Shown here in pieces: positions 1 through 8,058 of a DNA stretch of 64,000 nt (positions are counted from its first letter, which is position 1; each line of letters starts with the position of its first letter). The stretch is from Microvirga aerophila (GTDB lineage Bacteria > Pseudomonadota > Alphaproteobacteria > Rhizobiales > Beijerinckiaceae): the NCBI RefSeq assembly GCF_003332305.1, contig NZ_QOIO01000023.1, positions 1 through 64,000 on the forward strand. Direction: 5' to 3'. Below the pieces are notes generated by a model. It ran no database searches, had not been told where the DNA came from, and worked only from the letters and a program-made list of their open reading frames with translations. Position numbers and translations under genes: made by a program.

Positions 1-1
1 G

Positions 2-118
2 GGCGATCTGGCCCGGGTTCAGGTCGGGCACGACACGATGATCTGGCACAACCAGGATGTGCTGGTGCTCAAGGGCGTCTCCGCCGCCGAGCTGGATCAG
101 TCCGACTTCATCTTCTGA
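2..118 (+). CDS. C-terminal end of an RTX-type secreted calcium-binding protein (partial)
   Basis: Only the last 38 codons are in the window; the gene starts before position 1. The reading frame ends ...LDQSDFIF and then TGA at 116-118. A tail reading VLVLKGV followed by a short acidic stretch and a hydrophobic DFIF end is what is usual at the C-terminus of hemolysin-type (RTX) proteins exported by type I secretion, where the uncleaved C-terminal signal is read by the ABC exporter. The next two genes on the same strand are exactly such an exporter ATPase and its HlyD adaptor, so this is probably their cargo. The repeats themselves are outside the window, so the family call is inference from the tail and the context. 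Confidence 0.6.
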   Translation, partial: GDLARVQVGHDTMIWHNQDVLVLKGVSAAELDQSDFIF

Positions 119-142
119 TCCCCGCGATCTTCTGATCCCCTC

Positions 143-164
143 GATGCGGCCCCCGGGCCGCATC
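143..164 (+). terminator. GC-rich hairpin after the RTX gene (terminator or attenuator)
   Basis: GATGCGGCCC and GGGCCGCATC form a perfect 10-bp stem with a 2-base loop, 25 bases after the RTX stop codon. No T-run follows, so it may act as an mRNA-stabilising or attenuating element between abundant cargo and exporter genes rather than as a full intrinsic terminator. Confidence 0.45.
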
Positions 165-254
165 TCCTCCGCCGGAGGCCCAAGCCCCCCACGGCCCCCG
201 GCGGACGACCCCTTCGAGCCGCATCCCTCGATCGGCATCGTTCGATCGGCATCC

Positions 255-298
255 TTGGACCCTGTGTTCTTTGGACCCTGTGTTCTACCCTGTGTTCT
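255..298 (+). repeat. 16-base tandem repeat, 2.75 copies
   Basis: TTGGACCCTGTGTTCT occurs at 255-270 and 271-286, followed by a truncated 12-base copy at 287-298. It lies in the untranslated region upstream of the type I exporter ATPase. No binding protein is suggested. Confidence 0.8.
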
Positions 299-446
299 TG
301 GCCCCGCCTTCTTCGACCATCGGACCTTGGGCCCATCAGACCTTAGGCCCAGCCCGCATCAGCCCTTCGACGCTATCGGCCCCGGCGGTTCCAGGCCAGG
401 ATGGCTTCCTCCGCGTCCTTCTCACGGCCCCAGCCCCGAGGCACCC

Positions 447-2174
447 ATGAGCGCTCCGTCTTCCCCTCTTCGTCTGCTGGCCTCGTGCCGCGGGGCCGTG
501 CTCGGCGTGGCCCTGCTCAGCGGCCTGATCAACATCCTGTACCTGTCCGGCTCGATCTTCATGATGGAGGTCTACGACCGGGTCCTGCCCAGCCGCTCCA
601 TCCCCACCCTGGTCGGCCTGTCGCTGATCGTGGTGGTGCTCTACCTGTTCCAGGGCCTGTTCGACGCCCTGCGCGGGCGCATCCTGGCCCGCATCGGCGC
701 CGCCGTGGACGAGGACCTGAGCCAGAGCGTGTTCCAGCACCAGCTCGCCGCCCCGCTCAAGGGCCGGTCCGAGGGCGACGGCCAGCAGCCCCTGCGCGAC
801 CTCGACCAGATCCGCGCCTTCCTGTCCGGCGGCGGCCCCTCGGCCCTGTTCGACCTGCCGTGGATGCCGCTCTACCTGTTCATCTGCTTTGCGTTCCACC
901 CGCTCATCGGCCTGGTCACCCTCGCCGGCGCCGCCTGCCTGGTGGTGATCACCCTGCTCACCGAGGTGCTCACCCGCTCCGCCGCCCGCGAGGCGGTGGG
1001 CGCGGCGCTGGTGCGCAACGGCCTGGGTGAGGGCGCGCGGCGCAACGCCGAGGTGGTGCGCGCCCTGGGCATGGCCGGACGCCTCGGCGCCCGCTGGGGC
1101 GAGGCCAACGCCCGCTACCTCGCCTACCAGCAGCGCACCTCCGACGTGGCCGGGGGCCTGGGCGCCCTGTCCAAGGTGCTGCGCATGCTGCTGCAATCGG
1201 CGGTGCTGGGGGTGGGCGCCTATCTGGTCATCGACGGCCAGGCCACGGGCGGCATCATGATCGCCTCCTCGATCCTCACCTCCCGGGCGCTCGCCCCGGT
1301 CGAGCTGGCGATCGCCAACTGGAAGGGCTTCGTGTCCGCCCGCCAGGGCTGGGCCCGGCTCAGGACGCAGCTGGCTTCCGCCCCGGCGGTCACGCCGTTG
1401 CGCCTGCCGGCCCCGCAGGCGATGCTGGTGGTGGACAATGCCGGCGCCGGCGCGCCCGGCACCCAGCGCTTCACCGTGCAGGACGTGAGCTTCCAGCTCG
1501 CCGCCGGAGCCGGCTTAGGCGTCATCGGCCCGAGCGCCTCGGGCAAGTCGTCCCTGGCGCGGCTTCTGGTCGGGGTGTGGCCGGCCTGGCGCGGCAAGGT
1601 GCGGCTCGATGCGGCGGCGCTGGAGCAGTGGCGGCCGGAGGACCTGGGCGAGCACATCGGCTACCTGCCGCAGGACGTGGAGCTGTTTGCCGGCACGGTG
1701 AGCCAGAACATCGCCCGCTTTGCCGAGAACCCGGATCCGCAGGCGGTGATCGCCGCCGCCCAGGCGGCGGGGGTGCACGAGATGATCCTGCACCTGCCCG
1801 ACGGCTACGAGACCGCGGTGGGCGAGGCCGGGGCGGCGCTCTCGGGCGGCCAGCGCCAGCGCCTCGGCCTGGCGCGCGCGCTCTACGGCAACCCGTTCCT
1901 GGTGGTGCTGGACGAGCCCAACTCCAACCTGGACGCGGAGGGCGAGCAGGCGCTCACAGGGGCGATCCTGGGGGTGCGGGCCCGGGGCGGCGTGGTGGTG
2001 GTGATCGCCCACCGGCCGAGCGCGCTCGCCGGCGTCGACCAGGTGCTGGTGATGGCCGACGGGCGCATGCAGAGCTTTGGGCCCAAGGACGAGGTGCTGG
2101 GCCGGGTGCTGCGGCCCACCGCGGTGGGGCCCGAGCCCCGGCTGCCGGCCGCCGCCCCGTTCAAGGTCGCCTGA
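447..2174 (+). CDS. Type I secretion system permease/ATPase (PrtD/HlyB-type)
   Basis: A 575-residue inner-membrane ABC exporter subunit that would energise export of the RTX protein encoded just upstream. The N-terminal half has the ABC transmembrane domain with hydrophobic helices (GVALLSGLINILYLSG near residue 20). The C-terminal half has the nucleotide-binding domain: Walker A GPSASGKSS, signature LSGGQRQR, Walker B VVLDEPNSNLD and an H-loop in IAHRPSA. There is no N-terminal C39 peptidase domain, as in PrtD-type exporters. The start at 447 is chosen because the family begins a few residues before the first helix; the frame is open back to 57 but that part is low complexity. It is followed 68 bases later by its HlyD partner. 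The outer-membrane TolC component is not here. Confidence 0.9.
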   Translation: MSAPSSPLRLLASCRGAVLGVALLSGLINILYLSGSIFMMEVYDRVLPSRSIPTLVGLSLIVVVLYLFQGLFDALRGRILARIGAAVDEDLSQSVFQHQLAAPLKGRSEGDGQQPLRDLDQIRAFLSGGGPSALFDLPWMPLYLFICFAFHPLIGLVTLAGAACLVVITLLTEVLTRSAAREAVGAALVRNGLGEGARRNAEVVRALGMAGRLGARWGEANARYLAYQQRTSDVAGGLGALSKVLRMLLQSAVLGVGAYLVIDGQATGGIMIASSILTSRALAPVELAIANWKGFVSARQGWARLRTQLASAPAVTPLRLPAPQAMLVVDNAGAGAPGTQRFTVQDVSFQLAAGAGLGVIGPSASGKSSLARLLVGVWPAWRGKVRLDAAALEQWRPEDLGEHIGYLPQDVELFAGTVSQNIARFAENPDPQAVIAAAQAAGVHEMILHLPDGYETAVGEAGAALSGGQRQRLGLARALYGNPFLVVLDEPNSNLDAEGEQALTGAILGVRARGGVVVVIAHRPSALAGVDQVLVMADGRMQSFGPKDEVLGRVLRPTAVGPEPRLPAAAPFKVA

Positions 2175-2242
2175 CCCCAAGCTGCCCAACCACAACATCG
2201 CCGTAACCCGCCCATCGCCTGAGCCCGTCAAGGACCGATCCC

Positions 2243-3556
2243 ATGAGCAAGACCCCGCCGCCCGCCAACGCCCGCCGCTCGATCCGCCGCCACACGGCGA
2301 TCGGCCTGGCGTCTGCGGCCTTTCTGGTCGGCGGTCTGGGCGGCTGGGCGGTGGTGACCGAGCTGTCCGGGGCCGTGGTGGCGCCGGGCCAGGTGGTGGT
2401 GGACAGCCACGTCAAGAAGGTGCAGCACCCCACCGGGGGCGTGGTGGGCGAGATCCTGGTGCGCGACGGCGACCGGGTGCGGGCCGGGGACGTGGTGGTG
2501 CGCCTGGACGAGACCGTGGCCAAGGCCAACCTGGCCATGATCGACAAGAGCCTGGACGAGCTCGGCGTGCGCCAGGCGCGGCTGGAGGCGGAGCGGGACG
2601 GGCTGAAAGACATCGCGTTCCCGTCGCGGCTGGTGAGCCGGCTGGTCGAGCCGGAGCTGTTCGGGCTGGTGGCGGGCGAGCGGCGGCTGTTCCAGAGCCG
2701 GCGCGAGGCGCGCGAGGGCCTGAAGGCGCAGCTGCGCGAGCGCATCGCGCAGCTGCAGGAGCAGATCGAGGGCACGCACCTGCAGGCCTCCGCCAAGGCG
2801 GACGAGATCAAGCTGATCCAGGACGAGCTCGTGGGGGTGCAGGAATTGTGGAAGAAGAACCTGGTGCCGATCACCCGGGTGACGGCGCTGCGGCGCGAGG
2901 AGACGCGGCTGCGCGGGGAGCGGGGTCAGCTGATCTCGTCGGTGGCGCAGGCCAAGGGGCGGATCAGCGAAACGGCGCTGCAGATCCTGCAGGTGGACCA
3001 GGAGCTGAGAAGCGAGGTGTCGAAGGAGCTGCGCGAGGCGCAGGCCAAAACGGCGGAGCTGGTGGAGCGCCAAGTGGCGGCGCAGGACCAGCTGCGGCGG
3101 ATCGACATCCGGGCGCCGCAGGACGGGCTGGTGCACCAGTCGGTGGTGCACACGGTGGGCGGCGTGGTCAATGCGGGCGAGGCCTTGATGCTGGTGGTGC
3201 CGGAGACGGAGGCGCTGTCGATCGAGGTGAAGGTGGCGCCGCAGGACATCGACCAGCTGCGGCCGGGGCTGGACACGGTGCTGCGGCTGTCCGCCTTCAA
3301 CCAGCGCACGACGCCGGAGCTCAAAGGGCAGGTGAGCGTGGTGGCGGCGGACCTGGTGACGGACCAGCGCTCGGGGGCGCAGTACTACCCGGTGCGGGTG
3401 ACATTCGGGGAGGGCGAGCGCGAGCGGCTGGGGAGCGCCAAGCTGATGCCCGGCATGCCGGTGGAGGGCTTCATCCAGACCGGATCGCGCACCGTCCTGT
3501 CCTACCTCACCAAACCGCTGGCCGACCACATCACCAGAGCCTTCCGCGAAGAATGA
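2243..3556 (+). CDS. HlyD-family type I secretion periplasmic adaptor
   Basis: A 437-residue membrane fusion protein linking the inner-membrane ABC exporter to an outer-membrane channel. It has a short cytoplasmic N-terminus rich in Arg, one membrane anchor (roughly residues 20-45), a lipoyl-like segment (GQVVVDSHVKKVQHPTGGVV), a long alpha-helical coiled-coil hairpin rich in Glu, Arg and Gln (about residues 100-280), a second lipoyl half (IRAPQDGLVHQSVVHTVGGVV) and a C-terminal beta domain. The start has an AAGGA ribosome site nine bases upstream. It forms an operon with the preceding ATPase. Both genes are strikingly G/C-rich at third positions compared with the rest of the window, which may indicate acquisition from another source. 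Confidence 0.93.
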   Translation: MSKTPPPANARRSIRRHTAIGLASAAFLVGGLGGWAVVTELSGAVVAPGQVVVDSHVKKVQHPTGGVVGEILVRDGDRVRAGDVVVRLDETVAKANLAMIDKSLDELGVRQARLEAERDGLKDIAFPSRLVSRLVEPELFGLVAGERRLFQSRREAREGLKAQLRERIAQLQEQIEGTHLQASAKADEIKLIQDELVGVQELWKKNLVPITRVTALRREETRLRGERGQLISSVAQAKGRISETALQILQVDQELRSEVSKELREAQAKTAELVERQVAAQDQLRRIDIRAPQDGLVHQSVVHTVGGVVNAGEALMLVVPETEALSIEVKVAPQDIDQLRPGLDTVLRLSAFNQRTTPELKGQVSVVAADLVTDQRSGAQYYPVRVTFGEGERERLGSAKLMPGMPVEGFIQTGSRTVLSYLTKPLADHITRAFREE

Positions 3557-3707
3557 CAGGGACGAAACGTTGGGCGTCGTCACGGCGCTCCTCATGAAAG
3601 CCAGGAGCGAAACGACGAAGCACGAGACGGCGTGAATTCCACCTGACGCAAACAAAAGTATTCAGAAAAAGGGTGACGCCTCAGCACCCATAGTGAAAGA
3701 AGTCAGA

Positions 3708-4046
3708 ATGTCGGATCAAAGAAGCAGCCTTGATGGCAATCATGCCCATGCTCGATCGAATCCAGGATTGGACGGCAGCGTCGAGGGTCGTGCGGACTGG
3801 GCCGTCGCTGCGATAACGGCTCACTGCATCATGACAGAAGCCTTGGTGCACACGATCTGCTTCGAACTGGCGGATGTCAGCCGGACCCGACTTCTGAAGG
3901 TTTTGGACATTGTCTATGACCAGCTCGAAGGCGGACTGGGCTGCGACGACAGAACCGTAAGAGCCTTCGGGGAGCAGCGCGACAGCATGAGGTCCCTGCT
4001 CGTCAGCAGTGTCATCCAGGCTGAAATGGGATCCGCCTCCGAATGA
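3708..4046 (+). CDS. Hypothetical protein, 112 residues
   Basis: I do not recognise this family. The protein is soluble and mixed in charge, with a central helical part (AVAAITAHCIMTEALVHTICFELADVSRTRLLKVLDIVYDQL is hydrophobic-amphipathic, read in pieces) and no signal peptide. The start at MSDQRSS is preferred to an in-frame start 15 bases earlier because a purine-rich GAAAGAAG stretch lies just upstream. It is convergent with the split EamA gene and sits alone after the secretion operon. It could be a spurious frame, but its length and non-repetitive composition argue for a real gene. Confidence 0.45.
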   Translation: MSDQRSSLDGNHAHARSNPGLDGSVEGRADWAVAAITAHCIMTEALVHTICFELADVSRTRLLKVLDIVYDQLEGGLGCDDRTVRAFGEQRDSMRSLLVSSVIQAEMGSASE

Positions 4047-4156
4047 TGGAGCAGTTGGGAGCGAAGGTCGAATCCGCGACGCTGAGATCTCTGTCGGTCG
4101 ACAGCTCCATCGAACCTCAAGCGTTCCCGCAGCCTCCTGCCCTGCCGGAATAACGG

Positions 4157-5043
4157 CTATCCGGCGCTTGGGCCTCTCGTCGCGAGCCAAAGACCGCCCA
4201 CGACCCCAAGAAGTCCAAGCAACACCCCGGGAGTGAAGGGCTCTCCGAGGAGCCAGACGCCGAGCAGGGCCGCCGTAATGGGGCTCAAGGAGAGAAACAC
4301 GGTCACTCGGGTCGGCGTGGTGTTCTTGAGCGCCCATAACCACAGGATATAGCCGATGCCGCTCGATCCGCCGATGAAGACGACGGCGGCCCAGCCCGGA
4401 GCGCCGAGGTGCGGCAAGCCGGCAAAGAAACCCTCTGCCCCGGCCAGTCCTGCGAGGAACAGGACGGAGGCCAGCATGGCCCAGGCGCCGATGGGTAGCG
4501 TGGGATAGCGCGCTAGGTAGGGACGATAAAGGACAGAGCAGACGGCCCTGCAAAGGGCTGCCAGGAGCACCATCAGCGCCCCGAGCCACTCGTTCACGGA
4601 GTGTCGGTTATGAGCCTTTCGCCCAACGCGAGTCCCACGCCCACGATGGTCAGGACGACCCCTGCCCCTTTTGCCCTCGTCAAACGTTCGCGCCCCAGAA
4701 CGGCGGCGATGAGCATGGTCAAGAGCGGAAAGGTCGCGAAGAGCAAAGCTGCGCGTGTCGACGAGATGAACAGCAGGCCCACGTTCAGCAGAGCGATCAA
4801 CACTCCGAACTGGACGATGCCGAGAACCATCACAGCGAGCAGGTCGCGAAACGCGAAGCGTGTTCGCGTGCTCAAGAGCACGGCCGGGAGAAGGCACAGG
4901 AGCGCAACGGCATAGCGCAACAGGGCCAGTGAGGCCGGTCCGATGTCGTGGATCACGAAACGGGACGCCACGAGAGCCGCCCCGACCTGAACGCCGGTGG
5001 CGGCGGCCGCCGCCAGCGCCAGCGTCTCCCGGGAGCCTGTCAC
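4157..5043 (-). pseudogene. EamA/DMT-family exporter split into two halves by a frameshift
   Basis: Two adjacent frames together make one ordinary ten-helix drug/metabolite exporter of about 295 residues. The first half (5043 down to 4594, 149 residues, GTG start overlapping the stop of the MarR-GNAT gene) carries EamA domain 1 and ends at LGERLITDTP. The second half (4597 down to 4157, 146 residues) begins VNEWLGALMVLL and carries EamA domain 2. The junction reads CCGTGAACGAG: loss of a single base there would explain the break. Everything else looks intact. Alternatively the two halves are translated separately, since the first stop and a GTG start overlap as GTGA. A recent mutation or a sequencing error is the simplest reading. 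The likely role is export of a small metabolite, under control of the neighbouring MarR regulator. Confidence 0.7.
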
Positions 5044-5978
5044 AGGTCGAGATCCCAATTCTGACCGATGAGGTCCTTTCCGAAGGAATGATGCGCTTCT
5101 TCTTTGACCAAGTAGAAGCCCTCGGCCTTGTAGATGGCACGGGCCGCCAAGAGAACGTCGTTGGTCCAGAGCGTGAGCGTCCTGTAACCCTTCGCCCTTG
5201 CAAACCCGATGCATTCCTCGACGAGCCGTCGTCCGAGGCCGAGTCCTCTTGCGTGCGGCTCCACATAGAGCAGGCGGAGCTTCGCCACTTCGTCCGATTG
5301 ACGCACTAGGAAGACGCTGCCGAGGATCTCACCCTCACGTTCGGCAATCCAGCAGCGCTCGCGCGTGGGATCAAAGCTCCTGACGAAGGAGGCGGCGATC
5401 TCAGCCACGAGCGCCTCGAAAGTCTCGTCCCAACCGTATTCCTGGGCATAGAGCAGACCCTGCCGATGTGCGATCCAGCCGACATCTCCGACCTGGAGCG
5501 AGCGTAGGCGGTAGCAATTGCCGGATGGCGTATTTGGGTCGAGCAGCCGCTCGACCGTTCCCATGGCCTGGACGAGCCGCTCCCGCTCGCCCGGGGACAA
5601 TGCCGTCAGAATAGAAGCGACTTGTGCGTCCGATGCCCGGTTCAACGGGTCGAAGACAGAACGTCCCGTATCGGTAAGGGCAACGAGGACTTGCCGACCA
5701 TCTCCCTCTATGGGAATGCGCTTGATCAACCCACGAGCCTCGAAGCCTTTCAGGAGGCGGCTGAGATAGCCCCGGTCGAGGCCGAGATCCCGCCCGAGTT
5801 CGGTGGCTGTCAGACCGGTACGGTGGGCCAGTTCGTAGAGAACACGAACTTCCGTGAGTGAAAACTCGCTTTCGAGCAGGCCCTCATCGAGCAAGCCGAT
5901 CTGGCGCGTGTAGAAACGGCTGAACCGACGGAATTGCGCGATCTGCTCAGGACTTGGACCTTGGGGCGCATGAGACAT
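5040..5978 (-). CDS. MarR-family regulator fused to a GNAT acetyltransferase
   Basis: A 312-residue two-domain protein. Residues about 1-145 form a MarR winged helix-turn-helix (recognition region TATELGRDLGLDRGYLSRLLKGFEARG read in two parts, then a wing with IEGDGRQVLVALTDTG). Residues about 165-310 are a GNAT acetyltransferase with the acetyl-CoA loop LLYVEPHARGLGLGRRLVEE, read around RGLGLGRR. Such fusions are known in bacteria, usually next to transport or resistance genes; the acetylated substrate is rarely known. The stop codon overlaps the GTG start of the EamA exporter, so the two are one operon. The perfect palindrome at 6005-6037 lies 27 bases upstream of the start and is probably its own operator. 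Confidence 0.9.
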   Translation of the reverse strand: MSHAPQGPSPEQIAQFRRFSRFYTRQIGLLDEGLLESEFSLTEVRVLYELAHRTGLTATELGRDLGLDRGYLSRLLKGFEARGLIKRIPIEGDGRQVLVALTDTGRSVFDPLNRASDAQVASILTALSPGERERLVQAMGTVERLLDPNTPSGNCYRLRSLQVGDVGWIAHRQGLLYAQEYGWDETFEALVAEIAASFVRSFDPTRERCWIAEREGEILGSVFLVRQSDEVAKLRLLYVEPHARGLGLGRRLVEECIGFARAKGYRTLTLWTNDVLLAARAIYKAEGFYLVKEEAHHSFGKDLIGQNWDLDL

Positions 5979-6004
5979 GGCTGCCTCCTCCGCCGAGCAC
6001 AGTC

Positions 6005-6037
6005 CGACATATTGTTGACTGAGTCAACAATATGTCG
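6005..6037. promoter_or_regulatory. Perfect 33-base palindrome, likely MarR operator
   Basis: CGACATATTGTTGAC (6005-6019) is followed by TGA and then its exact reverse complement (6023-6037). The flanking T and A of the spacer also pair, leaving a single central base. It lies between the start of the MarR-GNAT gene and the end of the peptide ABC operon. The TTGAC/GTCAA core is typical of MarR-type sites, so autoregulation is the likely role. It could also fold as a hairpin at the end of the upstream operon, though it is AT-rich and lacks a T-run. Confidence 0.75.
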
Positions 6038-6047
6038 TTGGAGTCGA

Positions 6048-7052
6048 TCAAGCAGCGGCATCGATCCCGAGGCGTCCCTCGTGGATTGCGTGACAGGCCA
6101 CCCCGCCGAGCAAGGGAGGGACTTCCGCCACGCAGCGCTCGTTCGCGAATGGGCAACGGGGATTGAAGGTGCAGCCGGACGGCGGACTGATGGGGTTGGG
6201 AATTTCACCGCTGACCGGAATGCGCTGGCGACCTGTCATGCCCACATCGGGCACCGCATCAAGCAGCATGCGCGTATAGGGGTGCTTCGGCCGGGAGAAA
6301 AGTTCGCGCCCATTGGAGATTTCGACGATGCGGCCGAGATACATCACGCCGATGCGGCTCGCCATATGGCGCACGACCGCCAGGTTGTGGCTGATGAACA
6401 GGTAGGTCAGCCCCAGGCGATCCTGCAGGTCGCGCATGAGGTTCAGGATCTGCGCCTGCACCGACACGTCGAGAGCGGAGGTCGGCTCGTCGCAGACGAT
6501 GAATTCCGCGTTCGAGGCGAGCGCCCTTGCGATGGCGATGCGCTGGCGTTGGCCGCCCGAGAACTCGTGGGGATATTTCTTCCCGTCGGCGGGATGTAGA
6601 CCCACGAAGGACAGGAGTTCGCCCACTCTCCCGGCTATGTCCTTTTCCCCGTCGATCAGACCGAATGCCCGGATCGGCTCGGCGACGATCTGGTCGACCT
6701 GCCAGCGAGGATTGAGGCTCGCATAGGGATCCTGAAAGATCATCTGGATCCGCCGCCTCAGGCGCTGGCGCTCCGCCAATGCGGCGCGGCTCGACATGGA
6801 AATCCCATCGATGATAACCTCCCCGCTCGTCGGCGGCAGGAGCCCGACGACCATGCGGGCCACCGTGGATTTACCGGAGCCCGATTCGCCCACCAGCGCG
6901 AAGGTCTCTCCCTTGGCGATGTTGAAGGAGACGCCGTCGACAGCCTTCAGGTACTGCTTCTCACCGCCTTCCAGAACCCGGTTCAGCCACGGCTTGGACA
7001 CGTCGAAGACGCGACGCAGGTCATTGACTTCGACATAAGAACGCTCTGTCAC
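6048..7052 (-). CDS. Peptide-type ABC transporter ATP-binding protein (DppF/OppF-like)
   Basis: A 334-residue ABC ATPase, second of a pair that powers uptake of di/oligopeptides or similar solutes. Visible motifs are Walker A GESGSGKST, signature FSGGQRQR, Walker B EFIVCDEPTSALD and the C-terminal oligopeptide extension with cysteines (GCTFNPRCPFANERCV) typical of Opp/Dpp ATPases, which in this family can bind an iron-sulfur cluster. The GTG start at 7052 is chosen because it overlaps the preceding ATPase stop as GTGA. It is the last gene of the operon binding protein-permease-permease-ATPase-ATPase. Confidence 0.93.
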   Translation of the reverse strand: MTERSYVEVNDLRRVFDVSKPWLNRVLEGGEKQYLKAVDGVSFNIAKGETFALVGESGSGKSTVARMVVGLLPPTSGEVIIDGISMSSRAALAERQRLRRRIQMIFQDPYASLNPRWQVDQIVAEPIRAFGLIDGEKDIAGRVGELLSFVGLHPADGKKYPHEFSGGQRQRIAIARALASNAEFIVCDEPTSALDVSVQAQILNLMRDLQDRLGLTYLFISHNLAVVRHMASRIGVMYLGRIVEISNGRELFSRPKHPYTRMLLDAVPDVGMTGRQRIPVSGEIPNPISPPSGCTFNPRCPFANERCVAEVPPLLGGVACHAIHEGRLGIDAAA

Positions 7053-8047
7053 GCAACGGCCTCCGACCGGACGGAAGATTGATCGTAAAGATGGCAGGCC
7101 ACCCGATGCTCGCTTTGCTGGATAGGCTCCGGCCTCTCGACCCGGCAGCGGTCGAATACGTAGGGACACCGGGGGTTGAACGGGCAACCAGGCGGAATGG
7201 CCGACAGGCGCGGCATTGAGCCGGGAATCTGTACGAGGCGATCGGCGGCGCTCTCGAGCGACGGGATCGCCCCCATGAGTCCTTTGGCGTAAGGATGCAG
7301 CGGGTTCTGCACTACGTCCCGCACAGGCCCGATTTCCGCAATGCGTCCCGCATACATGACCGCGACCCGATCCGCCGTCTCGGCGATCACGCCCATGTCG
7401 TGGGTCACCAGCATGATGGCCGTCCCGTGCTCGCGACCAAGGCGCTTCAGAAGCGCGATGATCTGCGCCTGCACCGACACGTCGAGGGCCGTAGTAGGCT
7501 CGTCGGCGATGATAAGCTCGGGCTCGACGCAGAGAGCCAGAGCGATCACCACACGCTGACGCATGCCGCCGGAGAATTCGTGAGGGTAGCTGTCGATCCG
7601 CCTCTCGGGAGCAGGAATTCCCACATCGGCCAGAAGATCGATGGCTCGTTTCCTGGCCGCCGACGAAGACAGGTTCGTATGGGTGCGAATGGTCTCGACC
7701 AACTGCTCGCTCACCCGGTAGAGAGGATTGAGGCTCGTGAGCGGGTCCTGGAAGATCATGCCGATCCGTTTGCCGCGGATCCTGCGCATTTCCTCCGGCG
7801 GCAGGTTGTCGATCCGCATGCCGGACAGGAGGATTTCGCCGCCTGCGATCCGCCCCGGTGGATCGATCAGGCCAATCACGGCCGAACCGGTGACGGACTT
7901 GCCAGCGCCGGACTCGCCGACGACGCCGAGGACCTCGCCTTTGGCGATATCGAACGAAATACCATCGATGGCTTTGAGAGCGCCGCGCCGGGTAACGAAT
8001 TCGACGCGAAGGTCGCGGACGGAGAGAACGGGTTGAACCACGGACAT
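7049..8047 (-). CDS. Peptide-type ABC transporter ATP-binding protein (DppD/OppD-like)
   Basis: A 332-residue ABC ATPase with Walker A GESGAGKS, signature FSGGMRQR, Walker B ELIIADEPTTALD and the C-terminal GCPFNPRCPYVFDRC cysteine motif of oligopeptide ATPases. The start at 8047 (MSVVQP) is preferred because GGGAGGAG lies five bases upstream; a second in-frame ATG at 8062 overlaps the permease stop as ATGA. It pairs with the downstream DppF-like subunit to form a heterodimeric motor on the cytoplasmic face. Confidence 0.93.
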   Translation of the reverse strand: MSVVQPVLSVRDLRVEFVTRRGALKAIDGISFDIAKGEVLGVVGESGAGKSVTGSAVIGLIDPPGRIAGGEILLSGMRIDNLPPEEMRRIRGKRIGMIFQDPLTSLNPLYRVSEQLVETIRTHTNLSSSAARKRAIDLLADVGIPAPERRIDSYPHEFSGGMRQRVVIALALCVEPELIIADEPTTALDVSVQAQIIALLKRLGREHGTAIMLVTHDMGVIAETADRVAVMYAGRIAEIGPVRDVVQNPLHPYAKGLMGAIPSLESAADRLVQIPGSMPRLSAIPPGCPFNPRCPYVFDRCRVERPEPIQQSEHRVACHLYDQSSVRSEAVA

Positions 8048-8058
8048 ATTCTCCTCCC

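Larger units (their letters stand above)
119..446 (+). other. 328-base gap between the RTX gene and its exporter, rich in short repeats
   Basis: No gene is supported here. The frame of the downstream ATPase stays open through it, but the translated product is low-complexity Pro/Ser/Arg without any family resemblance, and the ATPase has a natural start at 447. The gap holds a strong hairpin at 143-164, a tandem repeat at 255-298, a direct repeat of CGATCGGCATC near 230-253 and an imperfect pair of about 17 bases at 318-351. The pattern looks like replication slippage in non-coding DNA. Confidence 0.6.

Noticed and set aside
57-446. N-terminal extension of the type I exporter ATPase
   Set aside because: The frame is open, but its first part overlaps the RTX gene end and the remainder runs through repeats; the ATG at 447 gives the normal family N-terminus.
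2228-3655. 475-codon open frame on the minus strand
   Set aside because: Antisense shadow of the HlyD gene; its product is an Arg/His/Leu repeat-like chain without a fold.
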